Shown: positions 16,921-27,041, counted from the first letter of the stretch. The stretch is DNA of 64,000 bases from Symmachiella dynata (GCF_007747995.1 NZ_CP036276.1:5942001-6006000), one strand, 5' to 3'. The notes: generated by a model not told the origin, from the sequence alone. Program-made: numbers and translations.

Positions 16921-18795
16921 ATGGCTGATGCTCCTACGCTTGTTGATATTCAAGGCCTCAAGACCTATTTCCACACCGATGGCGGAATCGTCAAAGCAGT
17001 CGATGACCTTTCGATCAAGATCAAGGAAGGGCACACGCTGGGACTGGTGGGGGAATCAGGGTCCGGCAAATCGGTCACCTCACTGACCATCATGCGGCTG
17101 TTGCCCGAGGTTTCGGCCAATATCGAAGCGGGGTCGATTTCGTTTCTCGGCCGCGACCTGGTCCGGCTGCCTGATGCGGAGATGCGATCGATTCGGGGTA
17201 AAGATATCAGCATGATCTTTCAGGAGCCGACCACCTCGCTGAACCCCGTGTTCAAGGTGGGCAAACAGGTGATGGAAGCGATCATCCTGCACCAAAAAGT
17301 CTCCAAGTCCGAAGCCCGCAAACGAACAATTGAGTTGTTCGAAGAGGTCGGTATTCGCGATGCGTCGCGGCGGGTCGATAGTTATCCGCACGAAATGTCG
17401 GGCGGACAAAAACAGCGGGTGATGATCGCTATGGCGCTCAGTTGCAACCCGAAATTGCTCATCGCCGACGAACCGACAACGGCCCTGGACGTAACGATTC
17501 AGGCGCAGATTCTGGATTTGATTCGCGAATTGCGCGACGAACGGGGCATGTCCATTTTGTTCATCACGCACGACCTGGGGGTGATCGCCGAAATCGCCGA
17601 CGATGTCGCTGTGATGTTCAACGGCAAATTGGTCGAATACAACACCATCCTCGAAATCTTCACCAATGCCCAGCACCCCTACACCAAAGGCTTGCTCGCT
17701 TGCCGGCCGCAATTGGAATCGACCTTCCGGCGGCTGCCGACGGTGGTCGACTTTATGGAGACCAAACAGGTCGGCGACCAGACCGAAGTCATCGAGCGGG
17801 TCGTTGACGAAGAGCGAATGAAAGCCTTGGTCTCCAAGGGCCGCGGACGCTTGTTGCATCCCAAGGCGGAACTCAAATCGATGGGGCATCCATGGGAGGA
17901 AGGGCAACACGAAGCCGATACAACAACTGTCCCGGACGGTCAGTCGCCGGTCCTCGCCGTTGAGGACTTAAAAGTCTATTTCCCGATCAAAAAAGGAGTC
18001 CTGTCCCGGACGGTCGATCACGTCCGCGCCGTCGACGGGATTAGCTTCAACGTCTACAAAGGGCAAACTCTGGGCTTAGTGGGGGAATCGGGTTGCGGGA
18101 AAACCACAACCGGCCGGGCAATCCTGCGGTTGGTGCAACCCACGTCGGGGAAAGTGACCTTCGAGGGAATCGATGCCACCACGGCCAGCGGTTCGGAACT
18201 CCGTGCCATGCGACGGCGGATTCAGATTATTTTCCAAGATCCGTATGGCTCGCTGAATCCCCGCATGACCATCGATGCGGCCCTCACCGAACCAATGATG
18301 GTGCACAAACTCGGCGGGTCCCGCAAAGATCGCCGCGAGCGAGCGGCCTCGCTGTTGGAAGAAGTCGGCCTAAAAGGGGATTTCCTGGGACGGTATCCGC
18401 ACGAATTTTCCGGCGGCCAACGCCAACGGATTTGCATCGCCCGTGCCTTAGCGGTCGAGCCGGAGTTCATCATCTGCGACGAATCGGTCTCTGCCTTAGA
18501 TGTCTCGGTCCAAGCCCAAGTGCTGAACTTGCTCAAGGACCTGCAGGAAGAACATGGCCTGACGTACGTCTTCATCAGCCACGATTTGAGCGTCGTCAAA
18601 TTCATGTCGGATATGATGGCCGTCATGAATATGGGAAAAATCGTCGAGTTCGGACCCTCGGAAAGCATCTACGCCAACCCGGTCGAGGAATACACCCAAC
18701 GCTTGATCGAGGCGATCCCCAAGGACACGATCAAGAATATCGAACGCCGTCAGAGCGATCGCATTGCGGCGCTGAAAAAACGCCAAGCGGGGTGA
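16921..18795 (+). CDS. Fused DppD-DppF-type peptide ABC transporter ATPase
   Basis: A 624-residue fusion of two ABC ATPases of the dipeptide/oligopeptide/nickel class. Domain 1 (about 5-330): Walker A GESGSGKS at 44-51, signature MSGGQKQRV, Walker [13 protein letters not shown]. Domain 2 (about 340-610): [30 protein letters not shown]. Each ends with the oligopeptide-type C-terminal extension (HPYTKGLL in the first). It energises import of peptides or similar solutes at the inner membrane. No permease or binding protein is in the window. The start at 16921 excludes 24 unlikely residues. Confidence 0.92.
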   Translation: MADAPTLVDIQGLKTYFHTDGGIVKAVDDLSIKIKEGHTLGLVGESGSGKSVTSLTIMRLLPEVSANIEAGSISFLGRDLVRLPDAEMRSIRGKDISMIFQEPTTSLNPVFKVGKQVMEAIILHQKVSKSEARKRTIELFEEVGIRDASRRVDSYPHEMSGGQKQRVMIAMALSCNPKLLIADEPTTALDVTIQAQILDLIRELRDERGMSILFITHDLGVIAEIADDVAVMFNGKLVEYNTILEIFTNAQHPYTKGLLACRPQLESTFRRLPTVVDFMETKQVGDQTEVIERVVDEERMKALVSKGRGRLLHPKAELKSMGHPWEEGQHEADTTTVPDGQSPVLAVEDLKVYFPIKKGVLSRTVDHVRAVDGISFNVYKGQTLGLVGESGCGKTTTGRAILRLVQPTSGKVTFEGIDATTASGSELRAMRRRIQIIFQDPYGSLNPRMTIDAALTEPMMVHKLGGSRKDRRERAASLLEEVGLKGDFLGRYPHEFSGGQRQRICIARALAVEPEFIICDESVSALDVSVQAQVLNLLKDLQEEHGLTYVFISHDLSVVKFMSDMMAVMNMGKIVEFGPSESIYANPVEEYTQRLIEAIPKDTIKNIERRQSDRIAALKKRQAG

Positions 18796-18800
18796 TTCAC

Positions 18801-18864
18801 CACGGAGGCACGGAGGCACGGAGGCACGGAGGCACGGAGGCACGGAGGCACGGAGGCACGGAGG
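18801..18864. repeat. Eight-unit tandem repeat of CACGGAGG
   Basis: Eight exact head-to-tail copies of the 8-mer CACGGAGG, then a degenerate GCACAGAGG, begin five bases after the ABC ATPase stop. The unit number is likely to vary between strains. Confidence 0.9.
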
Positions 18865-18901
18865 GCACAGAGGTCGGAACCGCAACTCAGCGTGTCCGTT
18901 T

Positions 18902-18990
18902 TTCTTAGCCACAGATTGAACACAGATAAAACACAGATTTTCAACGTGACTCTCGAAAATCCCAAACCGACCGCTTGCGGTCGCGCACGG
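18902..18990 (+). repeat. Dispersed composite repeat (copy 2)
   Basis: CACAGAT-type repeats (TTAGCCACAGATTGAACACA and further units) are followed by CCCAAACCGACCGC with a hairpin CGACCGC-TT-GCGGTCG and a CACGG tail. Same block order as the reverse-strand copy at 14634-14715. Confidence 0.6.
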
Positions 18991-19095
18991 CGTCCGCTTA
19001 TCGCAAGGCGATGCAGTGAGAACTCTGTGTCATCAATCTTCTGATCCGTCCTCACATTTACCAGTGAAGACTCATGAGACAGTCGCGGCGAACAA

Positions 19096-19150
19096 TTGGA
19101 CAATGTACAATCATTGACTGAACATCCTTATGATTGTGGACATTGTACAA
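19096..19150 (+). promoter_or_regulatory. Imperfect inverted repeat in the gatB leader
   Basis: The left arm 19096-19114 (TTGGACAATGTACAATCAT) pairs with 19130-19150 (ATGATTGT-GG-ACATTGTACAA) around a 15-base loop, ending 8 bases before the gatB ATG. It may be an operator or an RNA hairpin that hides the ribosome-binding region; no clear Shine-Dalgarno site is seen outside it. Confidence 0.45.
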
Positions 19151-19157
19151 AAAGACC

Positions 19158-20645
19158 ATGGATTACACTGTTATTATCGGCCTGGAAGTGCACGTGCAAT
19201 TGCTCACCGAGAGCAAGATCTTTTGTGGCTGCGCGAATAAATTCAACCCTGACCATCCCAACACGCAAACCTGCCCGGTCTGTCTCGGACTGCCCGGGGC
19301 GTTGCCGGTGATGAACCAGGAGGCGTTTCGGCTGGCTGTAAAAACCGGCATGGCGCTCAATTGCGACATCCCAAAGTTCACCAAATGGGACCGCAAACAA
19401 TATTACTATCCCGATCTGCCCAAGAACTATCAGATCAGCCAATACGACTTGCCGTTCAGCCAGGATGGTTGGGTCGAGATCGCTGTCGATCCCGAGCAGG
19501 ACGAACCGCGCAAGATTCGTCTGATCCGCGCGCATCTCGAAGAAGATGCCGGCAAGAACATGCATGACGAATCGGGCGGCGGTGCGGATAGCCTCGTCGA
19601 CCTGAATCGTACCGGCACGCCCCTATTGGAAATTGTTTCCGAACCGGATCTACGCTCAGCCGCCGAAGCCAAGGCGTTTTTGCAAGAACTCAAACTACTG
19701 TTGGGGTACCTGGAAGTCTCCGACTGCAACATGCAGGAGGGGAGTCTGCGGTGCGACGCCAACGTCAACCTGCATGTGCACCAAGACGGGAAGAATATCC
19801 CCACGCCGATTGTTGAAGTAAAAAACCTCAACAGTTTTCGCGGCGTGGAAATGGCGATCGACTATGAGATCAAGCGGCAAGTCAAAGAATGGGAATCGAG
19901 CGGCAAAACCATGGGGGAGGTCGCCAAGGAGACCCGTGGTTGGGATGCGGAGCGAGGCATGACCTTCTCGCAACGGGGCAAGGAAGAGGCGTCGGATTAC
20001 CGCTATCTCCCCGACCCCGACTTGGTGCCGGTGATCGTCAGCGAAGAATTCTTAGAACAGATTCGCAACGACACCTGTGAATTTCCCGCCGACCGTCGGA
20101 CGCGAATTCGCGAAGCGTATAGCTTGTCGCAATATGATGCGGCGGTGATCGTCGACCAGGGCCGCGCATTCGCCGATTACTATGAAGACGTTGCCGGGCA
20201 TTGCGGCGACGGCAAGCAAGCGGCCAACTGGATGACTCAAGACGTGCAGCGTGAGCTGAACGAACGCAACATCGGTATCCAGGACTTTCCGCTACATTCC
20301 TCAGTACTGGGCGACGTGTTGAACCGGATCGTGAAGAAAGAAATCACGACCAAGAGCGGCCGCGACCTGTTTGCGGAGTTGCTCAATATCGACAGCGACG
20401 AAATCATCACTGCCGAGCAGATTCATCAAATCATCGTCGACAAAGGACTGGCGGTCGTTTCCGACACCGGCCAATTGGAAGGCGTGATTGCCGCCGTGAT
20501 TGCCAAAAACGCCAAAGCGGCCGAAGACCTTCGCGGTGGAAAACAAGCCGCCGCTGGGCCGTTGATCGGTCAAGTGATGCGCGAAATCAAAGGCGCCGAC
20601 CCAGCGATAGTACGGCAGATGATTCTCGATGCGGTACAGGAGTAA
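19158..20645 (+). CDS. gatB: Asp-tRNA(Asn)/Glu-tRNA(Gln) amidotransferase subunit B
   Basis: A 495-residue GatB, which with GatA and GatC converts Glu-tRNA(Gln) and/or Asp-tRNA(Asn) to the amide form. Visible are the N-terminal [20 protein letters not shown], the zinc-site cysteines ([16 protein letters not shown]), the conserved core to about residue 290, and the C-terminal YqeY-like tRNA-binding domain (about 350-495). The ATG before DYTVIIGLE is chosen over one 24 bases upstream. gatA and gatC are not in the window. Confidence 0.95.
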   Translation: MDYTVIIGLEVHVQLLTESKIFCGCANKFNPDHPNTQTCPVCLGLPGALPVMNQEAFRLAVKTGMALNCDIPKFTKWDRKQYYYPDLPKNYQISQYDLPFSQDGWVEIAVDPEQDEPRKIRLIRAHLEEDAGKNMHDESGGGADSLVDLNRTGTPLLEIVSEPDLRSAAEAKAFLQELKLLLGYLEVSDCNMQEGSLRCDANVNLHVHQDGKNIPTPIVEVKNLNSFRGVEMAIDYEIKRQVKEWESSGKTMGEVAKETRGWDAERGMTFSQRGKEEASDYRYLPDPDLVPVIVSEEFLEQIRNDTCEFPADRRTRIREAYSLSQYDAAVIVDQGRAFADYYEDVAGHCGDGKQAANWMTQDVQRELNERNIGIQDFPLHSSVLGDVLNRIVKKEITTKSGRDLFAELLNIDSDEIITAEQIHQIIVDKGLAVVSDTGQLEGVIAAVIAKNAKAAEDLRGGKQAAAGPLIGQVMREIKGADPAIVRQMILDAVQE

Positions 20646-20646
20646 C

Positions 20647-20668
20647 GGTGAGGCTTGAGGCGACAGGC
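20647..20668. repeat. Short dispersed repeat after gatB
   Basis: GGTGAGGCTTGAGGCGACAG plus GC immediately follows the stop; the same sequence with one change occurs right at the moaB stop (27037-27058). Confidence 0.5.
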
Positions 20669-20717
20669 TTGAGAATAGTGGTTTGCCGGTCGGTTTGTTC
20701 AACTTTGGGCCGTCGGG

Positions 20718-21209
20718 TTATGGCCGAACTCCTTCGGCATCTTTGTCTGTCTGTAGGTAGTAGCTGACATCCCAATCGGAAATCGCCTTCATTTGCTTAG
20801 CGGTTCCGAAGTACGTGCCTCCGAACGGTTTACGGGTGGCAGTATCATACATCGTCAGATGCAGGACTCCACGGTGTTTGATCGTAATCTTCAGGGTGAA
20901 TTCTTTTTGCCCTTTCCGCACGAGAACTGTCTGTATCGAGTCGGTTTCCTCAATACCATCGCCTTCGGTCTGCGTTAGAAGGAGAGACAATTGTGCCTCT
21001 TCACGACTATCTAAACGGATACGTCCCCGGACCGTGACGGAATCACCCTGCTCCAACCGAGGGGAAGTTGCGGTGATGTCCATGATCTCAATGACGTCCC
21101 CATCGAGGTAGGCCTTGGGGCCGAGCACTGCTGTGACCGAATCCTGAGCAGGAGGCCCGGCAAGAGCCGTTGAAACAATCAGTAGCGCAAGCGGCAGTGA
21201 AGTCGTCAT
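20718..21209 (-). CDS. Secreted protein of unknown function
   Basis: A 163-residue protein with a signal peptide (about 1-17, cut near ALA-GPP). The mature part is rich in beta strands (DSVTVRGRIRLDSREEAQLSL, EFTLKITIKHRGVLHLTMYD), suggesting an immunoglobulin-like sandwich. No family is recognised. The ATG follows GGGGAG at good distance. It is monocistronic and convergent with gatB. Confidence 0.6.
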   Translation of the reverse strand: MTTSLPLALLIVSTALAGPPAQDSVTAVLGPKAYLDGDVIEIMDITATSPRLEQGDSVTVRGRIRLDSREEAQLSLLLTQTEGDGIEETDSIQTVLVRKGQKEFTLKITIKHRGVLHLTMYDTATRKPFGGTYFGTAKQMKAISDWDVSYYLQTDKDAEGVRP

Positions 21210-21570
21210 AATCTCCCCTTTTATATTCTGGAACGGAAATGTTTCCCCTACAGAGTGTTAGGCCCGCCAAGGTTGACCAACCGCAATTAACGAACACCAC
21301 ACATGCATAAGATTTCAGAAAACCGTTGCACCGGTCAAGTGCAAAGCTAACCCGTGACTAGGTTAGATGCCCCCGGTAGCGAAACAGAAATGTCCGAAAT
21401 CCCCCCGGTCAAGAGGACACGGAGGCCATAAGCCCCGCGTGCGATGTCTGGTCTATCTTTTGTGTTCGTCGCACACGTCATCCCGCTAAAATTGCTTGAA
21501 CGCGCATCGATTCGCGTGTAGATTTGTGGTTTCTACAACGATTTCACCTACGAGCATACGGGAACTGCAA
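21210..21570. other. 360-bp gap between divergent genes
   Basis: It contains the upstream regions of the secreted protein gene (minus) and the DUF4261-like gene (plus). I see no further gene, repeat family member or clear promoter in it. Confidence 0.5.
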
Positions 21571-22368
21571 ATGTCGATGTCGATCTCGATTGCGATGGTT
21601 GCATTTGATAAAGGTGCCAAAATATCGCGATCGGCGGTCTATAAACATTTGCAGGCGACTTGGCCGAAGCTGCCGGCAGCGACTGCCAGCGAGAAGACCG
21701 ATAGCCTGTTTAGTTTTCAGTTTGGTGAAACATCGATCATTTATGGGCTCATGCCTGCGCCCATTCCGTGGTCCGATCTGGAGGGGCCTTGCAAATCGAG
21801 TTGGTTGTGGCCCGAAGCTTCGGAAAAAATGCGCGGCCATTCCAGCCACGTAATCGTAACCGTCGCGTCGGACCGCCCCCCCATTGAGCGGCAAACGCTT
21901 TTAACGCAGGCGACGGCATCATTGGTGGCGACGACTACAGCCACTGCGGGAGTCTATTGGTGTGGTTCCACATTGGTGATGGCGCCGGATATGTTTTGCG
22001 ATTTCGCCATCAAAGTCATGCCGGAAAGTCCGCCGCTCTTTCTCTGGATCGATTTCCGTACGGGAAGTAGCAAAAACGGCGAGGTGCGGGGCTTCACGAA
22101 TGGAATGCGGTCGTTGGGGCACATGGAATTAGAAGCACTGGACGCATCCGAAACCCCCGGTGGATTGAAAGAACGCTTCTTCGGCTTAGCTGGCTACCTG
22201 CTCGAAAACGGCCCGGTCATCAAAGATGGCGACACGATGGGCGAAGATGAGGACGAACGGATTCAGGTTGTCTACAGCGACTCCACCTTCGGCCAAGAGG
22301 AACAAGTGATGCGACTGGTGTACGAGCCCACGAAGCAAAAGAAATCCTGGTGGCGCGGTCGGAATTAA
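21571..22368 (+). CDS. DUF4261-like domain protein
   Basis: A 265-residue cytoplasmic protein starting at MSMSISIAMVAFDK. The pattern (an N-terminal strand-rich part, then APIPWSDLEGPC, a central Ala/Thr helix, VYWCGSTLVMAP, and FRGFTNGMRSLGHMELE-like block near 195) recalls DUF4261 proteins found in many bacteria, whose function is unknown. The family call is from memory of these blocks. The C-terminal tail is charged and ends WWRGRN. The ATG follows GGGA. Confidence 0.6.
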   Translation: MSMSISIAMVAFDKGAKISRSAVYKHLQATWPKLPAATASEKTDSLFSFQFGETSIIYGLMPAPIPWSDLEGPCKSSWLWPEASEKMRGHSSHVIVTVASDRPPIERQTLLTQATASLVATTTATAGVYWCGSTLVMAPDMFCDFAIKVMPESPPLFLWIDFRTGSSKNGEVRGFTNGMRSLGHMELEALDASETPGGLKERFFGLAGYLLENGPVIKDGDTMGEDEDERIQVVYSDSTFGQEEQVMRLVYEPTKQKKSWWRGRN

Positions 22369-22476
22369 CACGCTGCGGTTTCCCGGAGCAGTTAGTTTGG
22401 GACCTGCGGTTATCAGATCGCAATCGAGTGATCGATGACAATACATTTTGAATAAGAGCGGTCTTGCTTCAAAGTC

Positions 22477-23052
22477 ATGTCCGAACACGATCGCAAAAAA
22501 TGGGATGCCAAATACGCTGACGTCGACGAAGTCGGTGCGGCTGGGGAAAATGATTGGCTCACCCAACAGGTGCAAAACATCCAACCGGGCCGGGCATTGG
22601 ATTTGGCCTGCGGGCTGGGGGCAAACGCCATTCTGCTGGCGCAGTGGGGATGGACGGTCACCGCCATCGACATCTCGCCGGTGGGATTACAAATCGCCGC
22701 TCGCAGCGCTGCTGCAGCTGGTGTGCAGGTCGATTGGCAGGCGGCCGATTTGGAGACATGGGAACCTCCGGCGGCAACGTTCGATCTGGTGACGGTTTTT
22801 CGCTATCTCGATCGTGAGCAGCTGCCGCAACAGATTCAAGTGGCGCTCAAACCGGGCGGAACGCTGTTGTATGAGACGTTCGTCGAAGGTCCCAATAACA
22901 CGGTCGGCGGCCATGTTCGCAACCCAGCCTTTATTCTGCAAAGCGATGAACTGCCGACCTTGTTTCCTAAATTGGAAGTCATCGAGTATTCTGAAATCCA
23001 AGTCGGCGACCACTACGTCGCTCGATTGCGATCACAAAAACCCGCTCCCTAA
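22477..23052 (+). CDS. Class I SAM-dependent methyltransferase (TehB/TPMT-like)
   Basis: A 191-residue Rossmann-fold methyltransferase. Motif I is ALDLACGLGANAILLAQWGW (about 40-59), followed by the acidic residue in VTAIDISPVGL. The N-terminal KKWDAKYA matches the tellurite/thiopurine methyltransferase-like group. Acceptor unknown. The next gene starts 21 bases after its stop, so the two are probably co-transcribed. Confidence 0.85.
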   Translation: MSEHDRKKWDAKYADVDEVGAAGENDWLTQQVQNIQPGRALDLACGLGANAILLAQWGWTVTAIDISPVGLQIAARSAAAAGVQVDWQAADLETWEPPAATFDLVTVFRYLDREQLPQQIQVALKPGGTLLYETFVEGPNNTVGGHVRNPAFILQSDELPTLFPKLEVIEYSEIQVGDHYVARLRSQKPAP

Positions 23053-23073
23053 GTATCGAGGCGCAAAGAGATC

Positions 23074-23970
23074 ATGCCCGACGTCGATTGGAAACCGCTA
23101 GATTTCGATCCAGAAGCGCGCCCCGCCACGGATGCAAATCCAATTCGTAATGTCGCCCAGGGGAATTGCCCTGCCGTCGTATTCCGGCAAGCGTTTCCTG
23201 CCGAACAATGTGCAGCGCTGGTGCAATATCTCATCGACGAAGATTTGATCTACGACAGCACCACAGCCCTGGTCGCTGAGAAAGCAGTCTCCGCGGGAGT
23301 GACTGACAAGTGGACCGGTTTGAATCTCAATCCCGACGGCAGCCCGCGTCGGCGAATTGATATTGGGACCAGCCTAGGCAATATCGGTGAGGATCAAGAA
23401 CGCTTTCTGAGTGAGTCAGCCGAGACGCACCGCCTCTTCGGGCGATTATTCGCCGACCGGCCCAATCCGATTCAAGTGATCTATGATCGGTTGCAAGACA
23501 TTTCGCCCGGCAAGTCGGTCGTGACGGCTCACGAACCGGACGGGCGGCAATACGGCCCGGCAATCTTTCGCGTGCATTACGGCGGATACGCCTACGGACC
23601 CCATTTCGACAGCGTCCACAATCGCGAAAAACGGACCAACTATGCCGTCTACAAATACCAATCGCAATTGGCCGGCGTGCTCTGCGTGCAAAACACCACG
23701 CTCAACGGCGTGACGGCGCAAGGAATTATTCACCGTCAATTTTGGAATGAGCAAGTCGATCCCTGGTTGGCATCGGGACGGTTTCACGATTATGCGGAAC
23801 AGCAAAACATCGACCGCGTGCAAATTGAATTGCAGCCGGGAGATTTGTATTTTTTCAACACCGGCCTGATCCACGAAGTCCCCGGTGTCCCCGGTGACCT
23901 CCCGCGAATCGTGCTGGCGACATTCATTGGCTACAGTGACGATGAAGACGAAGTGATGGTGTGGAGTTAG
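23074..23970 (+). CDS. 2-oxoglutarate/Fe(II)-dependent oxygenase-like protein
   Basis: A 298-residue protein with the double-stranded beta-helix iron triad: YGPHFDSVH gives His-x-Asp (about 181-183), the distal His is in NTGLIHEVPG, and the Arg in PRIVLATFIGY would bind 2-oxoglutarate. The N-terminal half contains an unrecognised domain with a possible substrate role. The neighbouring methyltransferase suggests a shared small-molecule or protein modification job, but this is inference. Confidence 0.75.
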   Translation: MPDVDWKPLDFDPEARPATDANPIRNVAQGNCPAVVFRQAFPAEQCAALVQYLIDEDLIYDSTTALVAEKAVSAGVTDKWTGLNLNPDGSPRRRIDIGTSLGNIGEDQERFLSESAETHRLFGRLFADRPNPIQVIYDRLQDISPGKSVVTAHEPDGRQYGPAIFRVHYGGYAYGPHFDSVHNREKRTNYAVYKYQSQLAGVLCVQNTTLNGVTAQGIIHRQFWNEQVDPWLASGRFHDYAEQQNIDRVQIELQPGDLYFFNTGLIHEVPGVPGDLPRIVLATFIGYSDDEDEVMVWS

Positions 23971-24245
23971 CCAGAACGCGTACACTCTAGCAAGATTTGC
24001 CCGCTCTTCGAAATTGGATTATAAAAGTCCCCATGGTTCACTCGGCATGCAAATCGAATAAGAAAAACCAACAAGCAAACGGAATCCAAAAGCCCTTCCC
24101 TTGTCGATGAGCGGCAAGTAAAAACCTTTACCTCCGGCGTCATGCGCCCCAGACGTCAGTGATCGACGGATTTTAGAATCCGCCACCTGTTCAAGCTCGT
24201 AAATCATCTGACTCAAGGGCTCTAATTTCACCGAGGGGAATTACC

Positions 24246-26390
24246 ATGAAAATGCGTTGGGAACTGTGTGACAGGGCAGGAGTGGCTGTTATCGGATTGG
24301 CTTTGGCGTTCGCGGCCTTCGCGATCCCTCCTTCACTGTGTGCCCAAACTGTAGAACGCCAAAATCATCCGTTGATCGTACCATTGTATCCCGTTCGATT
24401 CGGTGACCGATCCTTGGAAAGCACGATTCGCACAGACGAACGCTATGGCCACGACGGTTTGTTCCAAGGTCCGCGGGGATGGGTCTATTGGAATTACCTC
24501 GAAAATCCCAGGCCGATCCAGAATTCCAACTTGTGGCCCGACATGCGGTCGACCTATTTCATCGGGCGGTTTGCAATGCCCGCCGGAAGTTCGATGACCC
24601 TGCGCGGTACATTTCCCTATGCGCGATTTTTCCAATTCGCGCTCTACCGGTTCGAACGAAATACGTTTGTCGCCTTTGGGGAGTCGTTGCGCGGACCGGA
24701 CATCGAACCGGACTTGGGGTCGACCAATCCATTTCGAGTCGGCGCGAATCGCTTAGAGGAGGACCGAGACTTTACGATCCATCTCCTTGCTGAGGATCCC
24801 CCCAAAGATAGGGCACAGCGAGCCAAGAATACGCTGTATATCGGCCGGAAGGGCAACGATATCGAAGCCGTCATCCGCATCTATCTAGCGGACCAGAATA
24901 AGGACGGCACGGGTTGGGGGCCTCCGACTTCGCCATTTGCCAAGCACGGTTTACCAACCTACGAAGCCACACTTGCAGACGGAACCCAATTATCGTCTGA
25001 GCAAGTGGTCGAGCAGTTTGCTAAACCGATCGTGGGCGAAACCCAAAAGCCTATGACGGTGGATCAATGGGTACAGCTCGTCCAGGCCAAGGACAACGAC
25101 CCCCAAATGCCCCCCGAAACGACACCTGCTCGTCATCCGCCTCGTTGGGAGAAGTTTTGGACGATTGCCTATTCCGTCGTGGGCATCTTCAAATCGGCTG
25201 AAGCCCGCGCCAAGATCCGATATGCCGGTGCCATGGAGGGGGGCGGCGAGGGGCCATACCTCGTCACCTATCTGTCCCGCCAGTACGGCCCGGTCTACGT
25301 GATGCAGGGCAAGATGCCGACATTCCCCGATACCTATGCCGGCAAAGACGGCAAGGGAGCCGCCACCATGCCGGCCGCGCAAACACAATATTGGTCGCTG
25401 GTCAGCTGCGAATCGGTCCCCAGCGGTCAGGTTGTGGATGGTCTCAGCGATTTTCAGATTCCCCTGGATAAAGACCGTAACTACACCATTGTTGTTAGCC
25501 GTCCTGAAGACCGCCCCAAAAATGCAACACGCGAGAACGGCGTAGCTTGGATCAAATGGAGCCCGCGCGGCGAAGGGCTGGAGGATCCGAGAAATCGACC
25601 GGACTTCGGGATGTTGATCCTGCGGATTATGGGAAATGCCCCCAGCTGGAAGCAGCGCCCCGACAATATCTTGACTCCCGGCACTGCGGAAGAAGTGATG
25701 GGGCCTTATTTCCCCAAGGGCCGCTATACAACCAAAGAAGCATTTGAGTCGCAGGCCGCAAAAGCGACCATGATCACCGGCCAGGGCAAGACGATGACGC
25801 TGACAATGCAGACATTGCCCAACGCGCGCGGCTATCAATACTGTGAGTTGGTGTTCAATTACGGCACAGCCGGCAACGAGATCTACAGTACATCGCCATT
25901 GGCCCAGGCCGACCTCGATTGGTGGAATAACCTTGATCTCAAAGCTCTCGCCAAGGAATTCGGCGCAGAGTCTGTGTATAAGAATGGACCGCAGTGGTGG
26001 TCGATGGATGAAGTTGGGGTAATGGCATCTGAGCCTGTGCCAGTCGCCGGTGCAAAAATGGTTTTTGGCGCGCATCTTCCCGCCGGCACGTTGAAGATCC
26101 CGAATTACACCGTTTTCAATCCCGCCAAAACACAGAACCTTTTGTGGAAAGCGGGCAAACCCGTGTATCAACTCATAGATCCTGACGGCCATGTCTACGT
26201 ACTGCAGGGACAAAAGATACCGAAAGATTCGATCGCCTCGCTGGGAAAACGATTAAAAAAAATGCCTGAAGGATGGAAGTTTCGCGTGAAGGTTTTGGAC
26301 GAAGATTTGGTGATGAAATTGTCACCCCAGAAACCGATTCCTTCTGTCCAAGACGAATTTAACCAGATCTACATTCGGATTCCGGAATAG
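24246..26390 (+). CDS. Large secreted protein with repeated DUF1214-like modules
   Basis: A 714-residue exported protein (signal peptide about 1-34, ending LCAQT). Two modules, about 90-240 and 345-480, share a pattern of a Tyr/Trp-aromatic strand, a charged turn, a line of the type FTIHLLAEDPP / YTIVVSRPEDRP, and a closing hydrophobic strand (EAVIRIYLAD / MLILRIMGNA), which resembles DUF1214-type folds and suggests an internal duplication. A different C-terminal module (about 600-714) has PVYQLIDPDGHVYVLQGQ and LGKRLKKMPEGWKFRV. No catalytic motif is recognised. GAGGGG precedes the ATG. Confidence 0.6.
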   Translation: MKMRWELCDRAGVAVIGLALAFAAFAIPPSLCAQTVERQNHPLIVPLYPVRFGDRSLESTIRTDERYGHDGLFQGPRGWVYWNYLENPRPIQNSNLWPDMRSTYFIGRFAMPAGSSMTLRGTFPYARFFQFALYRFERNTFVAFGESLRGPDIEPDLGSTNPFRVGANRLEEDRDFTIHLLAEDPPKDRAQRAKNTLYIGRKGNDIEAVIRIYLADQNKDGTGWGPPTSPFAKHGLPTYEATLADGTQLSSEQVVEQFAKPIVGETQKPMTVDQWVQLVQAKDNDPQMPPETTPARHPPRWEKFWTIAYSVVGIFKSAEARAKIRYAGAMEGGGEGPYLVTYLSRQYGPVYVMQGKMPTFPDTYAGKDGKGAATMPAAQTQYWSLVSCESVPSGQVVDGLSDFQIPLDKDRNYTIVVSRPEDRPKNATRENGVAWIKWSPRGEGLEDPRNRPDFGMLILRIMGNAPSWKQRPDNILTPGTAEEVMGPYFPKGRYTTKEAFESQAAKATMITGQGKTMTLTMQTLPNARGYQYCELVFNYGTAGNEIYSTSPLAQADLDWWNNLDLKALAKEFGAESVYKNGPQWWSMDEVGVMASEPVPVAGAKMVFGAHLPAGTLKIPNYTVFNPAKTQNLLWKAGKPVYQLIDPDGHVYVLQGQKIPKDSIASLGKRLKKMPEGWKFRVKVLDEDLVMKLSPQKPIPSVQDEFNQIYIRIPE

Positions 26391-26480
26391 CGTCTGATTT
26401 CGGTGGTGCAGTTTTTGTGAAGTCATCCCCTAAGTCGGGGCCCCTGCCCGGTCCACAACCTTTGCGAGCAACTTTCAAAC

Positions 26481-27041
26481 ATGTCAGAAAATCCGGAAAA
26501 TCAAAACCAACCCCTCGAAGGGCATGCGGCGCATGCGCGGGAGGCAGCCAAGACCGGGGTGTTGGGCTTCGCCGTGGTGACGTTGTCCGATACCCGCACG
26601 GCGGAGAATGATAAGTCGGGGCAATACCTGCACACTGCGATCGCAGCTGCCGGGCATCGCGTCGTGCAGTATGCCGTGGTCAAAGACGAACCGGCCGATG
26701 TCGCCGCGCAATTGCAATCCGCTCTTGATGATCCCGAGGTGGCGATCATTGTGACCAATGGCGGAACGGGTATCGCCACGCGCGATACGGCCTATGAATC
26801 GGTCGTGGGCATGCTGGAAAAACAGCTCGATGGTTTTGGCGAGTTGTTTCGCATGTTGTCCTATGAAGAAATCGGCGCCGCCGCCATGCTCAGCCGCGCC
26901 GTCGCCGGCATCGCCGCCGGCCGCGTGATTTTTTCACTCCCCGGCTCGACCAAAGCCGTTCAATTGGGAATGGAAAAACTGATCCTACCGCAGGCCGGGC
27001 ATTTGTATTACGAGTTGCACAAGGATGGCGGAACGGGGTGA
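26481..27041 (+). CDS. moaB: Molybdenum cofactor biosynthesis protein B
   Basis: A 186-residue MoaB/Mog-family protein that adenylylates molybdopterin before metal insertion. The family pattern is clear: VVTLSDTRTAENDKSGQYL, VTNGGTGIATRDTAYESV with the GGTG loop and catalytic Asp, then SLPGSTKAVQLGMEKLILP. No other moa/moe genes are nearby. Confidence 0.9.
   Translation: MSENPENQNQPLEGHAAHAREAAKTGVLGFAVVTLSDTRTAENDKSGQYLHTAIAAAGHRVVQYAVVKDEPADVAAQLQSALDDPEVAIIVTNGGTGIATRDTAYESVVGMLEKQLDGFGELFRMLSYEEIGAAAMLSRAVAGIAAGRVIFSLPGSTKAVQLGMEKLILPQAGHLYYELHKDGGTG

Noticed and set aside
18801-18864. Possible CRISPR array
   Set aside because: Units are 8 bp with no spacers; it is a simple tandem repeat.
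24990-26213. 407-codon open frame on the minus strand
   Set aside because: It is antisense to the well-started secreted protein gene at 24246, has no family features, and follows from codon bias of the real gene.
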